DNA from: Gammaproteobacteria bacterium
Lineage (GTDB): Bacteria; Pseudomonadota; Gammaproteobacteria; Acidiferrobacterales; SZUA-150
Reading direction: 5' to 3'
Assembly: GCA_029880755.1 (NCBI GenBank)
Contig: JAOUNW010000060.1
Span: 1 to 12,177 of the forward strand
Length of the DNA: 12,177 nt
Under the pieces are notes generated by a model. It had not been told where the DNA came from, searched no databases, and saw nothing but the letters and a program-made list of their open reading frames with translations. The position numbers and the translations under genes were made by a program. Numbering within the stretch: position 1 is the first letter of the stretch; each line of letters starts with the position of its first letter. Below, in pieces: positions 6,193-12,177 of this stretch.

Positions 6193-7496
6193 TGAGCAAT
6201 CTGAACATTCGTTTAATGGATGCTGCCGCATCCGGTTTTGCAACGGCTTTTAATGAACTGCTGGATCGCACCCAGAGCGAGAATACCGATGTTACCGCGG
6301 TGGTGCGCGATATTGTGCGAGCGGTGCATGAACAGGGTGACCAGGCTCTGTTGTCGTATACTCAACGTTTCGACAAGTTATCCGTCGACTCGGCTTCGGC
6401 GCTGGAGGTATCCAAGAGTCAGTTGCAGCAGGCCGTACAGTCGTTATCACAGGAGCAGCGCGAGGCGCTGGAAACGGCGGCGGAACGCATACGCCGTTAT
6501 CACGAAAAACAAAAGGCCGAGTCCTGGTCCTACACGGACAGTGATGGCACGTTGTTAGGACAGCAGGTCACACCGCTGGATCGGGCCGGATTGTATGTCC
6601 CAGGTGGCAAGGCTGCTTATCCGTCATCCGTGTTAATGAACGCCATACCGGCCAAGGTGGCCGGGGTGCCAGAGTTAATTATGGTAGTGCCGACGCCGGA
6701 GGGTGTGATCAATACCATGGTAATGGCCGCGGCTGCTATTGCCGGTGTCGATCGCGTGTTCACTATCGGCGGCGCCCAGGCAGTTGCAGCACTGGCCTAC
6801 GGAACGGAAACTGTCCCCCGTGTGGATAAAATAGTCGGTCCAGGTAATATCTATGTCGCAACAGCCAAACGCATGGTGTTCGGTCAAGTGGACATCGATA
6901 TGATCGCCGGTCCTTCCGAGATTGTGGTTGTGTGTGACGGCAAAACCAACCCTGACTGGATCGCCATGGATTTATTTTCCCAGGCCGAACACGATGAGTT
7001 GGCGCAATCCATACTGATCAGCATGGATGAGGCCTTTAGTAAACAAGTGAAGGTATCCATGGAAAAATTGTTGCCGGATCAACCGCGAAAGGACATTATC
7101 AGAGCCTCGCTTGAACAGCGTGGCGCCATTATTACTGTTCAGGAAATAGCCCAGGCCATTGAATTGGTAAACCGTATCGCCCCGGAGCACCTGGAATTGT
7201 CCGTGGAGGACGCGCTGACCGTGGCCAAAAGTGTTCGTCACGCCGGCGCCATTTTTCTTGGACGTTATACCGCCGAAGCGCTGGGCGATTATTGTGCCGG
7301 ACCCAATCATGTGTTGCCTACCTCAGGCACTGCCCGTTTCAGTTCACCGCTAGGTGTTTACGATTTTCAGAAACGCACTAGCCTTATCGGCTGCACAGAA
7401 CAAAGTGCCGACAGTCTCGGACGCACTGCTACAGTATTGGCTGAAGGTGAAGGGTTGACCGCGCACGCAATGTCGGCGGCGTACCGGGTGAAATAA
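6192..7496 (+). CDS. hisD: HisD, histidinol dehydrogenase
   Basis: HisD carries out the last two steps of histidine synthesis, oxidising L-histidinol to L-histidine with two NAD+ in the cytoplasm. The 434-residue length is normal for the zinc-dependent family. The zinc and catalytic residues can be placed: Gln264 and His267 in QAEHDE, the catalytic Glu332-His333 in RIAPEHLEL, Asp366 in EALGDYCAGPNHVLPT and His425 in GLTAHAMS. The glycine-rich segment VGPGNIYVATAKRMVFG (215-231) and MIAGPSEIVV (237-246) are also typical. The start shares its A with the hisG stop codon, indicating coupling. No internal damage is seen. The N-terminal 100 residues are the most variable part, as usual. Confidence 0.98.
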   Translation: MSNLNIRLMDAAASGFATAFNELLDRTQSENTDVTAVVRDIVRAVHEQGDQALLSYTQRFDKLSVDSASALEVSKSQLQQAVQSLSQEQREALETAAERIRRYHEKQKAESWSYTDSDGTLLGQQVTPLDRAGLYVPGGKAAYPSSVLMNAIPAKVAGVPELIMVVPTPEGVINTMVMAAAAIAGVDRVFTIGGAQAVAALAYGTETVPRVDKIVGPGNIYVATAKRMVFGQVDIDMIAGPSEIVVVCDGKTNPDWIAMDLFSQAEHDELAQSILISMDEAFSKQVKVSMEKLLPDQPRKDIIRASLEQRGAIITVQEIAQAIELVNRIAPEHLELSVEDALTVAKSVRHAGAIFLGRYTAEALGDYCAGPNHVLPTSGTARFSSPLGVYDFQKRTSLIGCTEQSADSLGRTATVLAEGEGLTAHAMSAAYRVK

Positions 7497-7541
7497 TTTG
7501 AGTCCCTGACCATGGTTTGCGTCAGCTGATTCCTGCTATCT

Positions 7542-8639
7542 ATGTCTGATATTAAAGAAAAGGTGAAGCAACTTGTCAGAACCGAGGTTCAGGCGCTGCA
7601 TGCCTATGGTGTCGCCGATCCGGGAGACTTGATCAAGCTGGATGCTATGGAGAACCCCTATCCATGGCCCGAACACATCAAGAGCCTGTGGCTTGAACGC
7701 TTAAAGCTTGTCGATGTAAATCGTTATCCTGATCCAGTAGCGCGGAATCTGAAGACCCGTCTGCGGGAGGCCATGGCAATTCCATCGTCTCAGGCGCTGT
7801 TACTGGGTAACGGATCCGATGAATTGATCCAGATGATATTGTTGGCGCTTGCTAAACCGGGCGCCAAGGTCATGGCACCGGTACCCACATTTGTTATGTA
7901 TGAGATGACGGCAAGGTTCTGCGGTATGGAGTTTGTCGGTGTGCCGTTGAACGACGAGGATTTCTCGTTAGATCTTGATGCAATGATATCGGCCATCAAG
8001 TTACATGATCCGGCAGTCATATTTCTGGCCTACCCCAACAACCCCACCGGGAATCTATTCAATCTGGCTGATATCGAATGTGTCATAAATGCGGCCAATG
8101 GATTGGTGGTGGTGGATGAGGCCTACCATGCCTTCGCCGGTCAAACTTTTATGGACCGTCTGATGGACTTTGAAAATGTTGTGGTGATGCGCACCGTTTC
8201 CAAACTGGGGTTGGCCGGGTTGCGCCTGGGTGTGTTGGTGGGACCAGAGGCATGGCTGGCTGAATTTGATAAGGTGCGCTTGCCCTATAATATTAACAGT
8301 CTCACTCAGGCAAGCGTGGAGTTTGCCCTGGCTAACCGGGTTTTTTTGGATGAACAAACCGCCGCCATTCAGGAGCAGCGGACGAGGCTGCTGAGGGAGA
8401 TGTCGGCAATTGCCGGGATTCATGTTTGGTCCAGCGACGCCAATTTTATTCTTTTTCGGGTGGAATCTGCCTCCGCCACAAAACTGTTTGACGCTTTGCG
8501 GGCAGCGGGTATATTGGTCAAGAATCTTGATAAATCCGGGGGCGTCTTGCAGGGGTGCTTGCGCGTGACCGTCGGTACACCGGAGGAAAACGGGGTTTTC
8601 CTGTCACAGTTGGAGAAACTGCTAAAACAAATCGCGTAA
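7542..8639 (+). CDS. hisC: HisC, histidinol-phosphate aminotransferase
   Basis: This PLP-dependent class I/II aminotransferase converts imidazole acetol-phosphate and glutamate to L-histidinol phosphate and 2-oxoglutarate. The 365-residue protein has the expected fold-type I landmarks: LDAMENPYPWP near the N-terminus (33-43), LLGNGSDELI (87-96) at the cofactor-phosphate site and PNNPTG (165-170). VVVDEAY (189-195) follows, then TVSKLGLAGLRLG (218-230), in which Lys221 should form the Schiff base with PLP and Arg228 lies in the usual substrate/cofactor region. ATG 7542 is the first possible start, because a TGA stands in frame within the 45-nt gap after hisD; no clear Shine-Dalgarno sequence precedes it. 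Position within the his cluster supports the HisC assignment over other aminotransferases. Confidence 0.96.
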   Translation: MSDIKEKVKQLVRTEVQALHAYGVADPGDLIKLDAMENPYPWPEHIKSLWLERLKLVDVNRYPDPVARNLKTRLREAMAIPSSQALLLGNGSDELIQMILLALAKPGAKVMAPVPTFVMYEMTARFCGMEFVGVPLNDEDFSLDLDAMISAIKLHDPAVIFLAYPNNPTGNLFNLADIECVINAANGLVVVDEAYHAFAGQTFMDRLMDFENVVVMRTVSKLGLAGLRLGVLVGPEAWLAEFDKVRLPYNINSLTQASVEFALANRVFLDEQTAAIQEQRTRLLREMSAIAGIHVWSSDANFILFRVESASATKLFDALRAAGILVKNLDKSGGVLQGCLRVTVGTPEENGVFLSQLEKLLKQIA

Positions 8640-8691
8640 CTATTCAGACAGACTACAATAACTGGTAACATCCCTTTTTAATAATCCCGAC

Positions 8692-8695
8692 AGGT
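8692..8695 (+). promoter_or_regulatory. Ribosome binding site of the GTG-started hisB
   Basis: AGGT lies 6 nt before GTG 8702, supporting GTG as the hisB start. No ATG is available in frame until residue 41, well inside the conserved domain. Confidence 0.5.
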
Positions 8696-8701
8696 TAATT
8701 C

Positions 8702-9295
8702 GTGTCCACACGTAGCGCCAAAGTGACCCGCAGTACCAACGAGACCCAGATCACTGTTTCGGTGAATCTCGACGGTACCGGCAAGGCAAATCTCAGTACC
8801 GGTATTCCCTTTTTCGAGCACATGCTGGATCAGGTTGCCCGCCATGGCCTGGTGGATCTTGATATTCAGGCCAGGGGTGATCTGGAAATTGATGCCCATC
8901 ACACGGTTGAAGACATCGGCATTACACTGGGACAGGCGTTTGCCGAAGCGTTGGGAGATAAAAAAGGCATCCGCCGTTACGGTCATGCCTATGTGCCATT
9001 GGACGAGGCATTGAGTCGCGTGGTCATTGATTTCTCCGGACGCCCTGGGCTGGAGTATGACGTGTCCTATGCGCGCTCCCGCGTTGGCGAGTTTGACGTG
9101 GACCTGCTACACGAATTTTTCCAGGGATTCTCCAATCATGCCCTGACGACCCTGCATATTGACACTTTGCGTGGCAGAAATGCGCACCATGTCGCTGAGA
9201 CCATATTCAAGGCGTTTGGCAGGGCGTTGCGCATGGCGCTGGAGCCGGACCCACGTATGCTCGATACCATTCCGTCCACCAAGGGTAGCTTATAA
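8702..9295 (+). CDS. hisB: HisB, imidazoleglycerol-phosphate dehydratase (monofunctional)
   Basis: HisB dehydrates imidazole glycerol phosphate to imidazole acetol-phosphate, the step before HisC. The 197-residue protein covers only the dehydratase domain, unlike E. coli HisB, which also has an N-terminal histidinol-phosphate phosphatase. It contains the duplicated metal-binding pattern of the family: FFEHMLDQVARHG (37-49) with DAHHTVEDIG (64-73) in the first half, and HEFFQGFSNHALTTLH (137-152) with NAHHVAETIFKAFGRAL (160-176) in the second. The end, PSTKGSL, is the common C-terminus. Translation starts at a GTG, the only unusual start in the his genes here. The gap from hisC is 62 nt and contains no terminator hairpin that I can see. 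Confidence 0.97.
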   Translation: MSTRSAKVTRSTNETQITVSVNLDGTGKANLSTGIPFFEHMLDQVARHGLVDLDIQARGDLEIDAHHTVEDIGITLGQAFAEALGDKKGIRRYGHAYVPLDEALSRVVIDFSGRPGLEYDVSYARSRVGEFDVDLLHEFFQGFSNHALTTLHIDTLRGRNAHHVAETIFKAFGRALRMALEPDPRMLDTIPSTKGSL

Positions 9296-9355
9296 CCGTT
9301 AAGTTGCGGCTGTGTCCCATGTGTTATCTCATCTATATTTAATAAACGTTGTGAT

Positions 9356-10003
9356 ATGACAACAGTCGCGGTAATCGATTATGGCATGGGCAATTTGCGC
9401 TCTGTGTGCAAAGCTATTGAACATGTCAGCAACAAGGCGCGAGTGATGTTGACCAGTGATCCGGCAACTGTCAGAAAGGCGGACCGGGTTGTATTTCCCG
9501 GGCAGGGGGCTATCGCCGGCTGCGTGGCGGCGCTGGATCAGACCGGCTTGCGTGAGGTGGTGCTGGAGGTGTTGGAGAGCAAACCGTTTTTGGGAGTCTG
9601 TTTAGGATTGCAGGCATTATATGATTACAGTGACGAGGGTGGCGGCATCGATTGCCTGGGGAAAATTCCGGGTCGCGTCAAACTATTCCCTTCTGACATG
9701 AGGGACTCAGCGACCAACATGCGGCTTAAGATTCCTCACATGGGGTGGAATCAGGTGCATCAGACGAAAGCACATCCTTTATGGAAGGACATTAGTCAGG
9801 ATGAACGTTTTTATTTTGTGCACAGTTATTATGCAGATACCAGTGAGCATGATTATATTGCTGCCACAACAGACTATGGTGTGAAATTTACCTCAGCTGT
9901 CTCGCATGAGAATTTTTTTGCGGTCCAATTTCACCCGGAGAAGAGCCAACACGCAGGATTACAGTTGTTAACCAATTTCGTTTCATGGGATGGAGCAGTC
10001 TAG
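9356..10003 (+). CDS. hisH: HisH, glutaminase subunit of IGP synthase
   Basis: HisH is the class I glutamine amidotransferase subunit that releases ammonia from glutamine and channels it to HisF, which makes imidazole glycerol phosphate and AICAR. The 215-residue protein has the full catalytic triad: the nucleophile Cys82 in FLGVCLGLQ, and His193 and Glu195 in VQFHPEKS. The oxyanion-hole segment FPGQGA (47-52) and the interface region IPHMGWNQV (126-134) are also present. It begins after a 60-nt gap from hisB and lacks a good Shine-Dalgarno sequence; ATG 9356 gives the canonical N-terminus TVAVIDYGMGNL. Its stop codon overlaps the presumed ribosome site of hisA. hisF, its partner, lies one gene further on. 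Confidence 0.97.
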   Translation: MTTVAVIDYGMGNLRSVCKAIEHVSNKARVMLTSDPATVRKADRVVFPGQGAIAGCVAALDQTGLREVVLEVLESKPFLGVCLGLQALYDYSDEGGGIDCLGKIPGRVKLFPSDMRDSATNMRLKIPHMGWNQVHQTKAHPLWKDISQDERFYFVHSYYADTSEHDYIAATTDYGVKFTSAVSHENFFAVQFHPEKSQHAGLQLLTNFVSWDGAV

Positions 10004-10005
10004 GA
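10002..10005 (+). promoter_or_regulatory. Ribosome binding site deciding the hisA start
   Basis: AGGA overlaps the hisH stop codon and lies 8 nt before ATG 10014. It favours that start over ATG 9990 inside hisH, and suggests that hisA translation is coupled to termination on hisH. Confidence 0.55.
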
Positions 10006-10013
10006 CTAGAAAA

Positions 10014-10760
10014 ATGATAGTGATACCAGCAATTGATTTGAAAGATGGAAAATGCGTGCGCCTGAAACAGGGGCGCATGGAAGATGAGACCGTGTTTTCA
10101 GATGATCCGGTGGCTGTGGCGGGTCGCTGGGTCAAAGCCGGTGCCCGGCGTCTGCATATCGTAGACCTGAATGGTGCATTTAATGGCAAGCCTGTGAACG
10201 GTGAGGTCATTAAAGCCATTGCCTTAGCCTATCCTGATTTGTCGATTCAAGTGGGCGGTGGTATTCGCGATGAAGACACTATTGAGGCTTATCTGGAAGC
10301 GGGAGTGCAATATGTGATTTTGGGCACCAAAGCGGTAAATGCGCCACACTTTGTCAGTGACGTGTGCGTTGAGTTTCCGAATCATATTATTGTGGGACTG
10401 GATGCCAAAGACGGTAAGGTTGCCATTGACGGTTGGTCTAAATTGTCGGGCCATGATGTGATTGATCTCGCCAAACGTTTTCAGGATGACGGTGTGGAAG
10501 CAATTGTTTACACCGATATCGGGCGGGATGGCATGATGACCGGTGTTAATATTGAAGCCACGGTTAAATTGGCCTCGGAAATATCAATTCCCGTTATTGC
10601 ATCAGGGGGTATCACTAATATTGATGATATTCGTAAGCTCTGTGAAGTGGCGGACGAGGGCATTATGGGGGCGATTACTGGTCGTGCCATTTATGAGGGT
10701 ACGCTGGATTTTGCCGAGGCACAGAAGCTGGCCGACAACCTGACGGGCGAGTCGAAATAA
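10014..10760 (+). CDS. hisA: HisA, ProFAR isomerase
   Basis: HisA is the (beta-alpha)8-barrel enzyme that isomerises ProFAR to PRFAR by an Amadori rearrangement, feeding HisHF. With the start at ATG 10014 the protein is 248 residues and begins MIVIPAIDLKDGKCVRLKQG, the normal HisA N-terminus. An upstream in-frame ATG (9990) would add eight residues and overlap hisH by 14 nt, which I consider unlikely. Catalytic Asp8 (in AIDLKDG) and Asp130 (in VGLDAKDG) are present. Two phosphate-binding loops typical of the half-barrel duplication are visible: QVGGGIRDEDT (79-89) and IASGGITNIDD in the C-terminal half. Thr167-Asp168 in YTDIGRDGM fit the family. hisF follows after 32 nt. Confidence 0.97.
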   Translation: MIVIPAIDLKDGKCVRLKQGRMEDETVFSDDPVAVAGRWVKAGARRLHIVDLNGAFNGKPVNGEVIKAIALAYPDLSIQVGGGIRDEDTIEAYLEAGVQYVILGTKAVNAPHFVSDVCVEFPNHIIVGLDAKDGKVAIDGWSKLSGHDVIDLAKRFQDDGVEAIVYTDIGRDGMMTGVNIEATVKLASEISIPVIASGGITNIDDIRKLCEVADEGIMGAITGRAIYEGTLDFAEAQKLADNLTGESK

Positions 10761-10792
10761 TTCACAGTGATATAACTTTTATCGGGAATAAA

Positions 10793-11563
10793 ATGGGTCT
10801 GGCCAAACGAATCATTCCTTGTCTTGACGTGGATAATGGCCGTGTTGTTAAAGGCGTCAGGTTTGTCGAAATACGCGATGCTGGTGATCCGGTAGAAATC
10901 GCCCGGCGCTACGATGAGGCCGGTGCCGATGAAATTACTTTTCTGGATATTACGGCAAGTTCTGATGACCGCGAGACCATGGTGCATGTGGTTGAGGCCA
11001 TGGCCAGTCAGGTGTTTATACCCCTCACCGTGGGCGGCGGTGTGCGAAAGCTGGAAGATATCCGGCGTTTGCTCAATGCTGGCGCAGACAAAGTAGCGAT
11101 TAATACAGCTGCTGTATTTAACCCGGAATTTGTTAAACAAGCGGCGGATCATTTTGGCTCCCAGTGTATCGTCGTTGCTATTGACGCCAAACAGGTGGAA
11201 GATGGACAGCACCCGCGCTGGGAAATATTTACCCATGGTGGCCGAAAACCCACTGGTATTGATGTGATTCAGTGGGCTAAGAAAATGGCTGACTATGGCG
11301 CCGGCGAAATACTGCTAACAAGCATGGACCGGGATGGCACCAAAGACGGATTTGATTTAAGACTCACCCGGGCAGTGTGCGATGCTGTGACTATTCCTGT
11401 GATCGCTTCCGGAGGCGTGGGTAATCTGGATCATCTCGCGGAGGGCGTCATTGAAGGCCACGCCGATGCAGTGCTGGCAGCAAGCATTTTTCATTTCGGT
11501 GAATACACGGTGGCTCAGGCCAAAGCACGAATGGCGGAACGTGGAATTGAAGTGAGGCGTTAG
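10793..11563 (+). CDS. hisF: HisF, cyclase subunit of IGP synthase
   Basis: HisF is the (beta-alpha)8-barrel synthase subunit that takes ammonia from HisH and converts PRFAR to imidazole glycerol phosphate plus AICAR, the latter re-entering purine synthesis. The protein has 256 residues, the usual length. It opens with AKRIIPCLDVDNGRVVKGVRF, with Asp12 as one catalytic acid and Lys20 in the substrate region. Asp131 in VVAIDAKQ is the second catalytic acid. The phosphate-binding loops LTVGGGVRKLEDI (78-90) and IPVIASGGVGN in the second half-barrel are intact, as is LLTSMDRDGTKDGFD. GGGA at 10784-10787 serves as ribosome site for ATG 10793. The HisA/HisF sequence similarity reflects ancient duplication, not a recent repeat. 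Confidence 0.98.
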   Translation: MGLAKRIIPCLDVDNGRVVKGVRFVEIRDAGDPVEIARRYDEAGADEITFLDITASSDDRETMVHVVEAMASQVFIPLTVGGGVRKLEDIRRLLNAGADKVAINTAAVFNPEFVKQAADHFGSQCIVVAIDAKQVEDGQHPRWEIFTHGGRKPTGIDVIQWAKKMADYGAGEILLTSMDRDGTKDGFDLRLTRAVCDAVTIPVIASGGVGNLDHLAEGVIEGHADAVLAASIFHFGEYTVAQAKARMAERGIEVRR

Positions 11564-11607
11564 CCATTGGAACCAGAAATTTAATAAAGACTTTGAGCGT
11601 GGCACGA

Positions 11608-11997
11608 ATGTCTGAAAAATGGTTAGATGAGATCAAGTGGGATAGGGATGGACTAGTGCCGGTGATTGCCCAGGAGGCTGGCAGCGGTAAAGTACTCATG
11701 GTTGCCTGGATGAACCGGGAAGCTCTGGCGGAAACAGCGCAACAGGGTAAGGCCGTGTACTGGTCACGATCCCGCTCAAAACTGTGGCGCAAGGGTGAGG
11801 AATCAGGCCATGAGCAGCTGGTTCAGGAAATCCGCCTGGATTGCGATAATGATGTGATTTTATTGCAGGTGGAGCAGCAGGGCGGAATCGCCTGCCACAC
11901 GGGACGCAAGCACTGTTTCTTTAAACGCCTGCAGGATTCACAATGGCAGGAGGTGGATCCGGTGCTAAAGGATCCGAAAGAGATTTACGGAAAATAG
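11608..11997 (+). CDS. hisI: HisI, phosphoribosyl-AMP cyclohydrolase
   Basis: HisI opens the purine ring of phosphoribosyl-AMP to give ProFAR, the third step of the pathway. It is a stand-alone enzyme here, 129 residues, not fused to HisE as in E. coli. The metal sites are clear: Asp78, Asp80 and Asp82 in LDCDND for Mg2+, and Cys79, Cys96 and Cys103 (in GGIACHTGRKHC) for Zn2+. The segments VAWMNREAL (32-40), YWSRSRSKLWRKGEESGH (51-68) and CHTGR are diagnostic. I chose ATG 11608, giving MSEKWLDEIKW, which matches the family N-terminus. A TTG at 11593 would add five residues with no better ribosome site. The stop is 2 nt before the hisE ATG. Confidence 0.95.
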   Translation: MSEKWLDEIKWDRDGLVPVIAQEAGSGKVLMVAWMNREALAETAQQGKAVYWSRSRSKLWRKGEESGHEQLVQEIRLDCDNDVILLQVEQQGGIACHTGRKHCFFKRLQDSQWQEVDPVLKDPKEIYGK

Positions 11998-11999
11998 TC

Positions 12000-12177
12000 A
12001 TGAGTGATGTCTTAAATAAACTGATGGTTCTGTTAGAGCAGCGCAAGCAGGCGGATCCCGGTTCCTCTTATGTGGCCGGTCTCTACAGCAAGGGAATTGA
12101 CGCTATCTTGAAAAAGATAGGCGAAGAGGCAACGGAAACGGTGCTGGCCGGCAAGTCGGGAGATAAAGGCCAGATAG
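12000..12177 (+). CDS. hisE: HisE, phosphoribosyl-ATP pyrophosphatase (5' fragment)
   Basis: This is the first 59 residues of HisE, the all-alpha MazG-like enzyme that hydrolyses phosphoribosyl-ATP to phosphoribosyl-AMP and pyrophosphate, the second step of the pathway. The reading frame is open to the window edge, and the full protein is expected to be about 105-110 residues. Visible family landmarks are SSYVAGLYSKGIDAILKKI (22-40) and the acidic metal-binding motif GEEATE (41-46). The ATG comes 2 nt after the hisI stop, so hisI and hisE behave like a split version of the E. coli hisIE fusion. The truncation is caused by the window end, not by a mutation. Confidence 0.93.
   Translation, partial: MSDVLNKLMVLLEQRKQADPGSSYVAGLYSKGIDAILKKIGEEATETVLAGKSGDKGQI

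Noticed and set aside
7506..7529. Two 8-bp palindromes (ACCATGGT, TCAGCTGA) and a CTGAC/GTCAG inverted repeat in the hisD-hisC gap, considered as an operator or attenuator.
   Set aside because: Short palindromes of this size are expected by chance, the stem would be 5 bp with a 10-nt loop, and no T-tract is present.
9304..9339. TTGCGG and TATATT (9334-9339, 5 of 6 matches to the -10 consensus) before hisH as an internal promoter.
   Set aside because: The spacer is 24 nt and no acceptable -35 box lies at 16-18 nt, so the AT-rich stretch alone is not enough.
9990..10013. Longer hisA start at ATG 9990.
   Set aside because: It would overlap hisH by 14 nt and add residues not typical of HisA; ATG 10014 has AGGA at good spacing and gives the canonical N-terminus.
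11593..11607. TTG 11593 as the hisI start.
   Set aside because: It adds five residues outside the family N-terminus and uses a rare start codon; ATG 11608 fits the family better, although neither has a strong ribosome site.

Overview
The window is a run of bacterial housekeeping genes, all on the + strand and tightly packed. It points to a non-enteric member of the Pseudomonadota, most likely a gammaproteobacterium with moderate GC, although a betaproteobacterium is not excluded. This is inferred from gene content and order: the Mla lipid-transport genes, an ABC-2 exporter pair, a BolA-family gene and murA are followed by a complete histidine operon. It also rests on the short HisG and the unfused HisB, HisI and HisE, which differ from the E. 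coli forms. I could not make a species call.

Region 1 (1-3365) is envelope transport. It holds the 3' end of mlaE, then mlaD, mlaC and mlaB, which form the inner-membrane/periplasmic phospholipid transport system. An ATPase/permease pair resembling YadG/YadH follows directly. Start/stop overlaps (mlaC/mlaB and yadG/yadH, 4 nt each) and short gaps suggest one transcript, with mlaF probably just upstream of the window.

Region 2 (3366-4145) holds an IbaG/BolA-like protein and a CGFS monothiol glutaredoxin of the GrxD type. These two families form shared [2Fe-2S] complexes. The pair is closed by a strong intrinsic terminator at 4113-4145.

Region 3 (4146-12177) begins with murA, the first committed step of peptidoglycan synthesis. 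It is followed 11 nt later by hisG-hisD-hisC-hisB-hisH-hisA-hisF-hisI-hisE, with hisE cut by the window end. Together these cover the histidine pathway from PRPP and ATP onward, except for two functions: HisZ, which the short HisG needs, and a histidinol-phosphate phosphatase, which the monofunctional HisB does not provide. Both are expected elsewhere in the genome. No terminator, His-rich leader peptide or large gap interrupts murA to hisE.

I see no mobile element, CRISPR array, tRNA, rRNA or convincing minus-strand gene, and no gene-free stretch longer than about 140 nt. I found nothing that looks like an undescribed system. The most interesting points are the placement of the exporter pair, the BolA-glutaredoxin pair and the functions missing from the his cluster.
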